Of a DNA stretch of 64,000 nucleotides, positions 45,237-55,599 are shown piece by piece (position 1 is the stretch's first letter; each line of letters begins with the position of its first letter). Source of the DNA: Pinus tabuliformis. Its lineage: Eukaryota > Streptophyta > Pinopsida > Pinales > Pinaceae. Where the stretch lies: contig CM062815.1 in the NCBI GenBank assembly GCA_031772625.1, positions 921,732,582-921,796,581 on the forward strand, written 5' to 3'. The notes beneath the pieces are model-generated. The model had not been told where the DNA came from and ran no database searches. It saw only the letters and a program-made list of their open reading frames with translations. A program made the translations under genes and the position numbers.

Positions 45237-45305
45237 GTGCACTCAGCTGCAGGGGTCCGCGCACTCAACTGTGGACTACTAGGCCTCTGCGCACTCAGCT
45301 GCAGA
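45237..45305 (-). repeat. GCGCACTCAGCTGCA motif array, E 5' LTR
   Basis: Copies at 45237, 45259 and 45289 (spacing 22 and 30, as in the 3' LTR). Confidence 0.75.
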
Positions 45306-45414
45306 GCCTTCTCCTATTCTACGACCCAAAACATGACTTTACACTTCCACCAAGACTCAATTCATCATCCTTAGATCTTACCTGCATCTATCTCTTTACA
45401 CTTAGAGCCTTGCT

Positions 45415-45448
45415 CTATTTATACAATCCCATGGTCCGCGGACCATGG
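45415..45448 (-). promoter_or_regulatory. Core promoter of E 5' LTR: TATA box and perfect palindrome
   Basis: CCATGGTCCGCGGACCATGG at 45429-45448 (perfect) and minus-strand TATAAATAG at 45423-45415. This copy would drive the element's RNA. Confidence 0.7.
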
Positions 45449-45618
45449 GTAGAACTCTCAAGCCGACATTACATTACAAAAAGTAAGGGCGGAAAACCCT
45501 GTGACTCAATTACAGCATTGCGCTTCGCGCCCATACTTCACAGAGTCTTTACATCAAAGACGGTGAAAACTTGGGCTTTAAGCCCTAAAACTTGCCTTGG
45601 GGGATCCCGCGCCCAACA

Positions 45619-45623
45619 CCGAT
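45619..45623. repeat. Target-site duplication of E, right copy (CCGAT)
   Basis: Identical to 32056-32060; joining the flanks resumes ORF3 of A. Confidence 0.9.
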
Positions 45624-47690
45624 GAAGTACCGACACCAGTAGTATCCTTAGTTGCACAGTGAAGCCAAGGGGTCCAATTCAATTGGGCATAATGCCTCTG
45701 CCAAGAATTTTTGGATGATTGCCATGAAGCCCAGGTGGATGGAAAAGTGTTCCACTACACATGGTTACTGTTATTGATTGCGTTAAGAGCTTGGAGGATG
45801 CTAGATGATTCCCAGTTCCCAATGATGGATTCGAAATTGTGCGAGGCTGCAAAATTTGCCTCGCTGTGGGCAATGAAGGACCTTGACCATTTCATTTAAA
45901 ACGAGATGTTCTAGGTACTTTTTGAATCAGAATTGCGTATGGTGATTAAACATAAGCCACAGTTGTCACCCACTCTGTTCACAGAGTATCAGTGCATTGT
46001 AGATTTTAAGGTCGATTTCCATCATCTATACATTTTCACAAGGTGCGATATGACAAATAAATGAATGACGTTTTCGTTTTTGGTCATCGAAGATGATATC
46101 ATGTAGTTAGTCATCAAGTGGCCGGTTGGGTGGCTTCTTCCCATGGATGTTATCGAAAGTATCATGGGGACTAGTGCTGAAGACGTAGAAAGCACCAATA
46201 AACCAACGCACAAGGAAAAGAAGAAGGTGACCATAAACCTAGAGAAAAATATTGTGCAGGAGACATAGGGAAAGTATGACGAAGAACCGCATACTGAAGA
46301 ACTGGATCATGGTACTAAAGACCCCTTTGACGACCCAGAGAACATTGGTTCTCATTTTATTCTTAAACGACGACAAAAGTTGGGTGCGGGAGGCACACAC
46401 AAGAAGCACAAGTCTGATAAGATTGTCAGTGCAGAGGCCATGGTCCTCACTAATGGGGATCTTGATGAGATTGGAGACACTGTTCAGACAACGATAGAAG
46501 AAATTTAGGGTCATATTGAAGATCAGTATCAGTCTGTTTTGTCATTGGTCCAAGTGGGCCTCGCAGAGTTTATAGGTTCAGGCGAGCCAAGTTCAAGCGA
46601 GCATGGTTCAAGTGAGTCAGTCTCAAGCGAGCGTGAAGCCAACAACATCACGTAGTGTGCAGTCGTTCCTCACCTCAAAGCTCCACGTTGTATAATTTCC
46701 TAATGGATATTTACATTTAATGATGTCGCGAAATGAGAGAGTGGCCAGCTACCCAAATATGTAAGTGTTAACCTCGCGACACTCCCCCTATCCACACTAC
46801 ATGAGCTACAGTAGGGTGTATCAGATGAGCTTAAGATGTGCAAGCAATGAGCCCTCATGGTGATCAAGGACGCATAGATCACCAGTCAACAAATGTGCGA
46901 TGAAAAGCACAAGGCTCTCCAGGACTGTGATGAGGTAGCTGCAGGAAGGGCACAGCTGGAGCAGGCCATTTCAAGAGTATGCAGTGAGCTCCCCAAGCTC
47001 CAGATTTAGTCGGAGGCCGCTTCTAAAGATAAAGTGCAACAACTATAAGATGCATTTAGAGAGTCAAAGGAACATGTGGATAAAGTTTTCTTTGAACTGT
47101 AGCTCCAAATTACTGAGCTTCAATTGAATCTGCAACCCACCACACCACCAGAGATCAGAGAGTAGCACGAGCTTGTCATCAGAACCGACAGGGCGAAGCT
47201 CGATGTTGTAGTAGAGGAGTGTATCCAACTGTTTAGCGAATTTCTCGAACTGTGAGATTCACTACAGGAGCACCCAAAGATGAATAAGATTGAAGTTTCC
47301 ATTCGAGATAAAAAGTTGTAGTACGATGAAATAAAAGCAACAACACACACCTTTGCCCCTGTACAATGGTTCACCCAATTGAAAGAGGGGACATTCCTGC
47401 AAGGAAAGATCAAGGAGCTACAGAAGAAGATGTAGATCATCACTTCACGAATGCATCCATGGGAGGAAGAATCATGGCAGCTATCACAGACCATGGAAGG
47501 CACTCTTAAGAGTATGTAGTAGATGCAATGGACCATCCACTTAGCAACAGATGAGCCAAAGATGGAAAAGTTTATGGAAGAAGTGCGATAGGAAGTTGTT
47601 CAATGCATGGAGGCGCTTCACCCAGTGAAGTCTTAATTCAATAGCTTGAAAGAAAAGATCCAGAGTGTACCAGCAGAGTGAATTGAGGAC
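45624..47690 (+). pseudogene. ORF3 of element A, C-terminal part with coiled coil
   Basis: After the E insertion the frame continues through F-L-D-D-C-H-E-A-Q near 45712 and H-Y-T-W-L-L-L-L-I-A (45753-45790), then an acidic/basic linker (46150-46530, K-E-K-K-K, K-K-H-K-S) and a heptad-like Glu/Leu/Lys-rich region at about 46900-47690 that looks like a coiled coil. Stops occur throughout; in the coiled-coil part most are TAG in places that suit Gln. Function unknown; the layout (conserved globular part, basic linker, coiled coil) resembles ORF3 of C in outline only. Confidence 0.55.
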
Positions 47691-47869
47691 AAGTCACATA
47701 ATTGTGTTGAAGGCCTATTAGGACGGGGTCCCTTGGGTCAAATTTTGTTTAAATATTGTAAGTCTCTACATTTTAAGGAGCGCAGCGTGAGTAGTGTAGG
47801 TCAAATAGGAGTCAAGGGGTTTTAGGAAGGTCAAAACCCCTTATGTCTTGATATTGTTTTGAGATCCAC

Positions 47870-47915
47870 CCATGGTTTGCGGACCATGGTATTGTAATAG
47901 CGAAGGATATATAAA
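47870..47915 (+). promoter_or_regulatory. Core promoter of A LTR: palindrome and TATA box
   Basis: CCATGGTTTGCGGACCATGG at 47870-47889 is the palindrome of D and E with two changes; TATATAAA follows at 47908-47915. Confidence 0.65.
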
Positions 47916-48000
47916 GAGATGTCTTAGCAAGTCTAAGGAAATCAATCACTTATTATGGTATGATTTTGGTTCTGTAATTGGGTGAAGGGGAAGGCTCCTA

Positions 48001-48046
48001 CAGCTAAGTGCACATAGACCTTGGTAAGTACGTAGCTCAGTGCATG
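48001..48046 (+). repeat. Two 32-bp-spaced AGCTNAGTGCAC motifs in A LTR
   Basis: CAGCTAAGTGCAC at 48001 and TAGCTCAGTGCAT at 48033, reverse complement of the D/E LTR motif, about 95 bp downstream of the TATA box. Confidence 0.6.
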
Positions 48047-48538
48047 GGCTCCTCCATTTTTTGTGCATGGTCTGTAAAGGTTGTAAAATAAGATCTGAAG
48101 TAATAGAAAGACATTTGAAGAAAATTTGTGTCTATTTTTATGCATTATGTATTTTTTGCGTTTACATGCAACTAAATGATATTTGTCTCTATTTTACCTT
48201 AATTACTCCATGAAGATCTGAACCAACTATTAAATGTTGTTTATTACATGGTTAGATAATTACGTGAAGTTTATAACATTCTTTAACTGGAAATTATCTA
48301 AGTCTCATGAATAAGGGTTCATGGAGGTCAGATCTGAGCTAAAAGCACAGAAAGCGCTTTAAACCACATCACATAACCTTCTAGATGCAGAAGCTTGGTT
48401 GTAGAATCCCCGAATACTGCCTCAAGTGAGACTATATCCTGTGTTACGCGAGTTGTTTCCGAAAGGGCCGGTAGTGTAGGGTTTTTTTGGTTAGTGTAGC
48501 TAACTCTAAACCTGGGTCCAAGCCCCCTTAACCCAACA

Positions 48539-49780
48539 CAAAAACCTTTGAAGAGAAAACCCAACCGGAAGGTGAGGCCTGTTTGGTGGCCCTATCTGAA
48601 TATAAAATGGTTATGAGTGAAAAATAAGTAAGGCTTATAGCTCATGGGCTATTACAATGCATAAATCCTCTTTGTGTGATCTCTCTCTATCCATCTTGGC
48701 TTCTTTCCTCATATATGGAAAAAATTCACTCAAAAAGAATGGAACCCATTTTACTCCTAGTTTCTTGATTATAACACAACTCGATAGCCTACTAGTGGTT
48801 AGGTTTGACTCCTTCAACCCTTAACTAGAGTTACAATATTAACTATTCTAGAGTATTCTTCATCATGATCACCTAGCTATCCCTTTTTCCACTAAAAATA
48901 TTGGCTAATGTTGTATCCTCTTGAATTATGGTGGTAAATTTCAATAAGTCAACTTCTGGGAGGCATAACGTTTTCAGACAAGCTTTGATTGAATTAATTC
49001 TTGCATCCTTGGAAAGGTAAAGATGTCTGTTAAGGGATGAATTCCCCTAGGGTTTTGGGTTGATACCCTAGCAGACCGGAGGTTGTCTATACAAAGAAAC
49101 ACACATTCCATACAGCCATAACGCTAATATAAGAAAACTATGCGATAGGGGGCGTACCTAGGGGTCCTTCGTTTGAGAAGATCCAATTAGGGTCCAAACC
49201 CTCTTTGAGTCCCTTTTGCTCCTTTAACCTGCAAAACCATCAATTCAAGAAAGTACAACAGTATATGGACTAAACATCATCAAGAAATCATCTTCATAAT
49301 ATATTGAAAGGTAGTTAGTTATGCAATTAAACAACCATTCATACATGAATCATAACATGGATATCATAAACATGAAGAAGATTTATATCAGGAACAAGGA
49401 CAAGTGTTTCTTTTATTATAGACAAATAAAGTATAGAAAGGAATAATTTCACCTGATTCGTCCTTTCGCAGGCTCCAAGCGGAACCGTCCTCTGGATTCG
49501 CCCAATCTCAAGCCTTTAACAAACTCCTTCCATGACTTACTCCATGATATCTCAAATGGTAGATAGACATCAACACACAAGGAAACAAGGGTTTCCTGTA
49601 AATGGGGGAAGTGCAGGAGGCACAAGCATCTTTAGACCTAGTCAGGGAAATTTCAACATAATAATATTTCTCTCTCTTCTCTCCTCCATTAGGCCTTCCC
49701 ATTGAAGCCTTTTTACACTTCTCCCAAGGTATTTGTTTAGTTGGGAATTCGTTGGGAACAGTTGGGCCACGGGCACTAAC
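48539..49780. other. Non-coding DNA right of element A
   Basis: 1.2 kb with only short chance frames. No LTR, repeat or protein similarity that I can recognise. It is the sequence into which element A, or an older element carrying it, was inserted. Confidence 0.4.
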
Positions 49781-52745
49781 AGGTAATTAGCAGGTAAAAC
49801 CCGCGATCTCCGCCTGAAATTGAGGAGTTTTAATTTTTTAAAGTGTTTTAATACATATATGTGGGTTGGGTATACACATACCTACATATACATGCGTTTA
49901 GCTCAGGGAAATGTCACGTATAGGGAATAAAACATTGTTTTTTAAACTTTGGACCAGGTCTGGAAGGAGGGGTTGCCCTAGGCCATGAGTGCAGCATCAC
50001 AAACATCAAGAGTGAGATTTGGAGCTATAACAGATGCTCCATAATATATGAGGTCAGAAGGGGTACATGATGGCCAAAATGTATTAAGCAAGTCCATGGA
50101 AAGGAAATTTGTCAAAAACTGAGAAGGACGTCACTAGAGTTCAGCCTGCCAAGCCAGAAAAGGAGATCAGAAAGAAACACTATCTGAGGCGGGTATACCC
50201 ATGCTCAGAGAAAGTAAAGCATGTTTGCATATCAAGTACAAGTGGATCCACTAAGTATACAAGTATAAAGAACTGGAAAATACATAATGGATCATCTGAT
50301 CATGATCGAAACAAGTACATGTCTGAACATCACATATAAGACTGTCAATGATGCTGAAAGATGAAACGGATCACTGATATCAATGACTGATCCCAAAAGG
50401 TACCAACTGAACATGATGGAGTAAGATGGTACTACACTGCAAACTCAGGTGCCAGCATATAGAATGTCGCCATGAATGACTGCAACATATAGAGTGGAGT
50501 GGTATCAACTAGCAGCAACAAGAGCAACTGTCAAGTGAACCAATGAATGTTGATGCAACCTGAGGTCTTCACCGACCGTCGTGGTACATTTCTACACCAT
50601 GGGAATCAATGATCTGAAGTCGACCATGTGAGAAATCGTTTGATTACCAGTCATTGATGTATATCGTTAACAAACGCAAGACTACTCACCGATAATGATA
50701 ATGAGCATCAAGGTACCTAGTACAATCTAACAAGTGTGAATAAATGAGCTGGAGTTGAACACCTGTAAGAATCTATCAATCGAGAGACAATGATGGTTTC
50801 CCACTGTCGATAGCGAAGGATCTACCACTAATGACTGCAAACCCCAAGGTACTGCCAAATGGACTCTAGATCTTTGCCCCAGAGAAATGAGTCATAGTCG
50901 ATAGGGAAAGATCCTCTAGAAGGAAGGCATTAAGGCATCCTTCATCAATCTAGCGCGAGTGTAACCCGTAGGCCAATAATGTGGAAGGAATCAGGCGAAA
51001 AAAGATGTAGTAACCCAACCGAAGCACGTTTCCGTCGTACACAAGATGTGGCTAGCACACGACAGAAACCCTCTGACCCAACGAATAATGAAAGCTGACA
51101 TAGAGGCGAGGTATCCACCAATAGGGTCAAATGGAAACCAAGGTACTGCACGAATCCCAATGTGTGATAATGTAAGCTGATGTCTAACACAAGGGAAACC
51201 ACTCAGTCAAAGACCCATGATACTGATCGATGCTGAGCACAAGGTGACCTATCAATAATGTAAATAGGGCTAGGTGAGGCTCTAGTCCTGCCCTCAGAGC
51301 AAGATGTCGTCGTCAATAAGGACAAGACCCGCCAGTAAGAAGTTGATGGGGACCTTCTCAAACTGGCACGAGTAAAGGACCAATATAACTAATGTGATGA
51401 TAGAAAAGACACTAAAAACCAGGGATGGACGACTCAAAAAAGAGTCAAGGGACACCGCAGAGAGGCCGACTCAGGCTAACTTCCTTTGAACAAAAGCACG
51501 ACATAATGTGACTATGTGGCAGCATATGATGACTCTGTATAAGTTCGTCATTTACGAGGCACGAACGAACCCTCCATATGATTGGAAGAGATAACCAATC
51601 GGGGGAGAATTGACTCAATAACAATGTTAAGGCGTACCTAAGCCAAACTAAATCCCGCCCAAATCGAGGAGACTTTGTTTTTGAATGCTTTGTTCAAGGG
51701 TGACACGACTGACTCTAGCTGCCAACAATAAATGGAAATATTGTCCCGTTCCTGCTCTTTTTTGGAATGTATAATTTTTTTTTCCTTTTTCTTGAAGCTG
51801 GAAAAAGAATAAAAGAATGCTATAGTATAGTGGAAAGAACGATTGTCGGTGAAATAGATGATCTAGTTCCTGGGATTGGAACATTCCTATGCTCAATGGA
51901 GGGAGGTGAAATTGGTCAAAGGCACTCAAAGGTGTGTTCCTTCCACGGGTCAAGGTGTGTCAAGTTGCAGAAAGCAAGGGCATGCAAGTTTGATTTCGCA
52001 GTAGTCATGGTCACAAGTTGGCTTAAACACGAGTCCAAGTGAAGCCGGCTCAAGGCCAAAAGGTGCAAATGGTCAAAATGCAATGCAGTAGTACAACTCA
52101 ACACAAAGGAGCCTCTAGGGTATAAGGCCAGAATGAAGCGAAGAAGCAAAGAGGAATGAGTCTTCATCGCATAAGTCATGGCGGGACTACAGAGGACTCC
52201 CGAGCCTACTCAAATCGGAGCAGCATGGGCAACAAATGTCAGTGAGGTGCTAACTACAATGCCCATGAAAAGGATGGCTCTACCATCGTGTCATGATTAA
52301 AAAATCGGCGAGTGAAGATGGTTTACTGACCATAACACGATGGGATCAACCCTATGGTAGATGTATCGACAAATGGAGGCTAGTATGCATAATGCAGCGG
52401 AAAAATGGCTTTCCTAACCTATATGCCAGTGAGAAAACGATACCTGCCATGACGGGTCAGCAGTCATGGAACCGTCTTGAAACTGTCGAAAAAGCGTCCA
52501 AAATGACCTGAAAATCAAACCATTCTCGACATTCCAAGCTCCCAAGTTAAAAGTTACACGAGACCAAAAAAAATCAAGTTTTGAATTTTTTTTGCATTTT
52601 CAAAGCCTATAAAATAGTTTTTTTGGACTCACTGCGGCGTATATGCGGGTTGGGTATATGAAACCCACGTACATGTGGGCCCTACACGCGACTGTGTGTA
52701 AAGAGACCCGCGTATATACTGTGAACATTTCTAACAAAAAATCTA
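49781..52745. other. Non-coding DNA upstream of H with weak internal repeats
   Basis: No supported gene. CAAGGTAC occurs several times (about 50709, 50850, 51138) and GTCGATAG-GAA-GATC recurs near 50807 and 50896, suggesting a decayed repeat. A TATATGTGGGTTGGGTATAC block at 49856-49876 is similar to 52640-52660. T-rich runs at 51770-51795 and 52568-52625. Confidence 0.45.
52639..52719. repeat. Nested inverted repeats with GTATATGCGGGT arms upstream of H
   Basis: GTATATGCGGGT (52639-52650) pairs with ACCCGCGTATATAC (52706-52719); inside are TGGGT/ACCCA and CCAC/GTGG dyads. The first 20 bases match 49856-49876 at about 17 positions. Confidence 0.65.
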
Positions 52746-52772
52746 ATGGTTCAAAATCATTTTTTCTTCAGG

Positions 52773-54014
52773 ATGCCAGTCACCTGGCAAGAGAGAGAGC
52801 ATACCTCAGTGGATGATGAGGTCATGAACGATCCCAATGCTTTGGATGCCTTGTGGGGATGTGGTTTGCTAAAATTCTTCAAATTGCCAAATATGAAAGC
52901 AAACACACGGTTGCTTGAGATGCTCCTTCACTATTGGAGTATCGAGGATGATGCATTTATGATTGACCAGATGCCACTCAGGATGGAAGTGGAAGACATT
53001 TATTTCATCACAGGTCTTTCCCGGAGGGGAGAGATAGTACATTCCAGGGGCAGGACATGAAGCAATCTCTCGATCGAGGACTACGTACATATATATTGCC
53101 CGGGACATCCGAAAAAGGTTGGAAGTCAGATTCCAATCAAACATGTGGTGAGTTTATCGCTGAGGATAATCCTGTTCACTATAGCTAGAGTGAACGGATC
53201 AGCATCTCTGCACCAGGCATCATGGCCAGCCATGAGCTTGGTGGTAGATTGTCTCACTACTGTATTTGACTAGTGTACTCCTCTTCTGACTAGCCTGAAA
53301 AGCCAGCTTACTTCCATCAAGAGAGGGCAGACCAAAAAATTTGGATACAGGACCATCTTGTGCTCTTTCTTTTTTGAGAGAGTCCCAACACTTCGTCCTA
53401 GAGTGCCAGTTTCAATCAGCACCCCACGAGATCCACGAATGGGCAAGTGGGCTGACTTGATGAAACGTCTAGGAGGTGGGGATGTCCCACAGACCACATT
53501 TGACGATGACTTCTTCTCTTGGTGGGAGCAGTAGATCATTGCCATAGATGACTACCCTTATGCTGGGTTGGATTTCTGAGGAGATCCCGATCTAGCATTA
53601 CCACCGATCGCAGCATGGGGCGACATAGGTAAGTGATTTTTGATTTTATGATTTTTTTTGTGATTTTTCAAATATAATAATGAGTTTTGAAAAATATTTT
53701 TTATAGGATTCAAATGATAATATGATGATCATGTTCCAGATATTGGGCTGGTACGACCAGATGGGTTCCCGCGGCATGGACGGCGTGACCGAGGGGCCGA
53801 AGAGGCAGCTGCTGATACAGAGCGACTTCTACATACAGTTCAGCGACACTTGGTGAGAATAACTCACCGAGTACCGATGGTGGCCTTAGAGGACCTTCCT
53901 AAGGATATGCAACATCATGTGGTTGGCATGCCACGTGACTGGGTCCACACTTTTAGGCGTGTAGCCAATGCGATAGCTACCTACTTAGTCGCTCATCCTG
54001 AGCTGGGGCATTAG
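52773..54014 (+). pseudogene. H: plant-mobile-domain-like gene, two exons, six nonsense codons
   Basis: Exon 1 (52773-53628) starts at ATG (M-P-V-T-W-Q-E-R-E) just after a good splice acceptor (TTTTTTCTTCAG, ending 52771), so an upstream exon may exist. An intron with GTAAGT donor (53629) and TTATAG acceptor (53706) joins it in phase to exon 2 (53707-54014). Domain landmarks: L-D-A-L-W-G-C-G-L-L-K-F-F, V-E-D-I-Y-F-I-T-G-L-S-R-R-G, K-F-G-Y-R-T-I-L-C-S-F-F-F-E-R-V-P, Y-P-Y-A-G. This is the type I know as plant mobile domain or transposon-associated ORF, often seen near Tat-type elements. The frame runs 388 codons without any indel but with stops at 53058, 53271, 53532, 53577, 53715 and 53718, each explained by one transition. 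Confidence 0.7.
53629..53706 (+). other. Predicted intron of H (GT-AG)
   Basis: 78 bp, AT-rich: donor AG/GTAAGT and acceptor preceded by ATTTTTTATAG. Removal keeps the reading frame (GAC-ATA-G joined to GA-TTC). Confidence 0.7.
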
Positions 54015-54137
54015 ATATACCGGACATGATTATGGGTGTTTGAGTCCCAATTTTTGTGTATTATTTTTGGACAGACTTATGTACACTCGAGATGTTTTAT
54101 GATATATATATACAGTTCGACTTTTTGATATTTGATT

Positions 54138-54521
54138 TTATTGTGATGAATGATTGATGTGCCAGTCTAATGCTTGATTAGTGATAGAATCAGCTAACCA
54201 ATTATGAGATCTTGGAATGTGCAAATAATTAATATAAGTAAATGATCTTTGCAACAACCTCACCCTTAAATACTGGCGATATAAACATGGATCCCTTACC
54301 CGATAAATGTTATTTAATTGTGACACTATCAATTGTGAATCAAGATAAACTACCAACGAGTCGATTTCATGAGAAATTGCCTCAGATAATAAATTAATGA
54401 CGGAAGTATACTCAGCCATATTGTTTGAAGCAGGACCAATGCATACTCCCCTTGACACCATCAATTGACCAGTTGGATAGTAGAGTACCCAAGCTACGGA
54501 AGCGAGGTTCTGAGTGTGTTA
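54138..54521 (-). pseudogene. RNase H fragment antisense to H (archaeal-type RNase H of plant elements)
   Basis: 128 codons open on the minus strand between 54521 and 54138. Landmarks: A-S-V-A-W-V-L-Y, G-P-A-S-N-N-M-A-E-Y (catalytic Glu), L-D-S-Q-L-I-V-S-Q-L-N (catalytic Asp), I-P-R-S-H-N-W-L-A-D-S (catalytic Asp), and a terminal L-D-W-H-I. The first catalytic Asp, expected 10-20 residues upstream of the visible start, is not seen, so the N terminus is lost or lies beyond the G insertion. It belongs to the additional RNase H type acquired by Tat-lineage gypsy elements. It faces H tail to tail with about 120 bp between. Confidence 0.7.
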
Positions 54522-54712
54522 TAGACATTTTTGTGCCTCGCAGCATGGAGCATGAAATGTCGATAATTACAGGGATCCAAAGTCCCTAAACATGTTGTTC
54601 TTACCCCTAGAAGAACAAGGTCAGCAAACCACAACACTTCCTATCAGTTCTCCACCTGAAAACACTCAAAAAAAGGCTATTTTTGGATCATGTCAGCTGC
54701 TCCACTGAGCAT

Positions 54713-54792
54713 CTGCGCTGAATGTCAACTGCTCCTCCTTGTACCTGCGCTGAAGGTCAAATCTAATGAAGGCTACCTGCGCTGGGCGAGAT
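54713..54792 (+). repeat. 32-bp-phased CTGCGCTGAAGGTCAA array, G LTR
   Basis: CTGCGCTG starts at 54713, 54745 and 54777, exactly 32 bp apart; copies 1 and 2 share 15 of 16 core bases (CTGCGCTGAAxGTCAA) while the other 16 bases differ. In U3, about 230 bp upstream of the TATA box. Confidence 0.85.
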
Positions 54793-55018
54793 TGGCCAAG
54801 TGGCACAGTCATTCTGCAAGGTGTCAACTGCCCAGGAAGCTTCCAAACTGACACTTGGTTCAAGGAATTCGCCCTATGATGAGTAAGAAGGTCTTGATCT
54901 CCAAGTGGAAGCAAGATTCTCCAAGTGGACTCAAGAACTGAAGATTAACTAAAGTGGGAGAGGACACTAGTCAGCTTTATGCCAGCCTCAAGCTGACTCA
55001 TCCTTTCTCCAAATCTCC

Positions 55019-55026
55019 TATATATA
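55019..55026 (+). promoter_or_regulatory. TATA box of G LTR
   Basis: TATATATA within CTCCTATATATAGAGC; a poly(A) signal follows about 190 bp downstream at 55213, a reasonable U3-R-U5 order. Confidence 0.65.
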
Positions 55027-55212
55027 GAGCTCTCTTATGAGGTCTAGGGAGGCTGGAATTTTGTGCAAAGTAAGGAAGTGCTGTTGGTTTGAGTTTTGAA
55101 CTATTGGGTGATTGCTTTGAAGGAGGTGAAGAGGAGATTTCTTGCTGCTGGGAGGTGTTGCTGGATTGGGCCTCTATGGTTGTAACCCTCTCAGAACTTT
55201 ACTTCTTCCATT

Positions 55213-55218
55213 AATAAA
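55213..55218 (+). terminator. Polyadenylation signal of G LTR
   Basis: AATAAA between TATA and LTR end, where an LTR R region would end its transcript. Confidence 0.5.
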
Positions 55219-55581
55219 GCATTTGAGGTTCTTCTATATACATGTGTTGCAATGATGTATTGTTGTATTTGTATATTTGATCTATTCTAATCCATGAATC
55301 AGTTATGAATGCATGCTTCTTGTAGTTTCCCTCTTTTGCCTTTTTGCAGGATCTTTGTGTAGCTGGGCCCGTGAAAGAGCAAGGAGCTGGGAGCAAGCGG
55401 CAAGGAGAGAAGACTGGATCAACACTAGCGAAAGACATCGGTTGGTGGATCTCTTTCTCCTCTCTGTATTTCATAAAGAAGAAATATCAAATAGCTTTGC
55501 TTTCTGTTGTTGCTAAGGAACTATCACCCTTAGAGTAGGGATAGGGTCATTCCGAGTCGGATACTTTTCCCCACAACAAAT

Positions 55582-55599
55582 TGGCGACTCCGCTGGGGA
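55582..55599 (+). other. Primer-binding site of G (tRNA-Arg)
   Basis: TGGCGACTCCGCTGGGGA, three bases after the LTR, is complementary to the CCA-tailed 3' end of a plant tRNA-Arg. Arg-type primer sites are typical of Tat/Ogre-like elements. Confidence 0.75.

Larger units (their letters stand above)
32061..45618 (-). mobile_element. Element E: gypsy retrotransposon with internal pol deletion, host of F
   Basis: Minus-strand relative of D, 13.6 kb including the 7.55-kb element F. LTRs at 32061-33005 and 44688-45618, CCGAT duplication, primer site 44667-44685. Own-strand order: uORF (44644-44174), gag (from about 44137), then F inserted before the protease, protease (34862-34304), protease-RT linker, then directly the C-terminal half of integrase (33700-33170). 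RT, RNase H and the integrase N terminus present in D are missing, and so is ORF3. It could move only with help. Confidence 0.88.
44688..45618 (-). repeat. 5' LTR of element E
   Basis: 931 bp, next to the primer site; its terminal TG is mutated to TT on the + strand. Aligns with 32061-33005 and with the D LTR. Confidence 0.9.
7805..48538 (+). mobile_element. Element A: old Ty3/gypsy host element, split by four insertions
   Basis: Plus-strand element whose pieces lie at 7805-9461 (RT, RNase H), 18242-20688 (integrase, ORF3 start), 31872-32055 (ORF3), 45624-47704 (ORF3 end) and 47705-48538 (3' LTR). Its 5' part is outside the window, left of D. Each junction is bounded by a target duplication, and taking out B, C and E restores a continuous reading order, which shows that A is the oldest layer. 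Its LTR belongs to the same broad family as those of D and E. Stops and lost active-site residues are numerous. Confidence 0.85.
47705..48538 (+). repeat. 3' LTR of element A
   Basis: About 834 bp, TGTTGAAGG to CCCAACA. It aligns with the reversed LTRs of D and E: palindrome plus TATA at 47870-47915, and the stretch CCGAAAGGGCCGGTAGTGTAG with CTAAACCTGGGTC near its 3' end. The 5' partner LTR lies outside the window, so the element's target duplication (possibly CAAAA at 48539-48543) cannot be checked. Confidence 0.75.
54593..55578 (+). repeat. 5' LTR of element G
   Basis: 986 bp, from TGTTGTTCTTACCCC to CCCCACAACA (inverted TGTTGT/ACAACA ends). TATA at 55019, poly(A) signal AATAAA at 55213. 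The start is inferred from the inverted ends because the partner LTR is out of view. Confidence 0.75.

Noticed and set aside
48539-52740. Host protein-coding gene between A and H
   Set aside because: Only short frames on both strands, no conserved domain, no consistent splice structure.
53270-53545. Minus-strand 91-codon open frame
   Set aside because: Antisense shadow of exon 1 of H.
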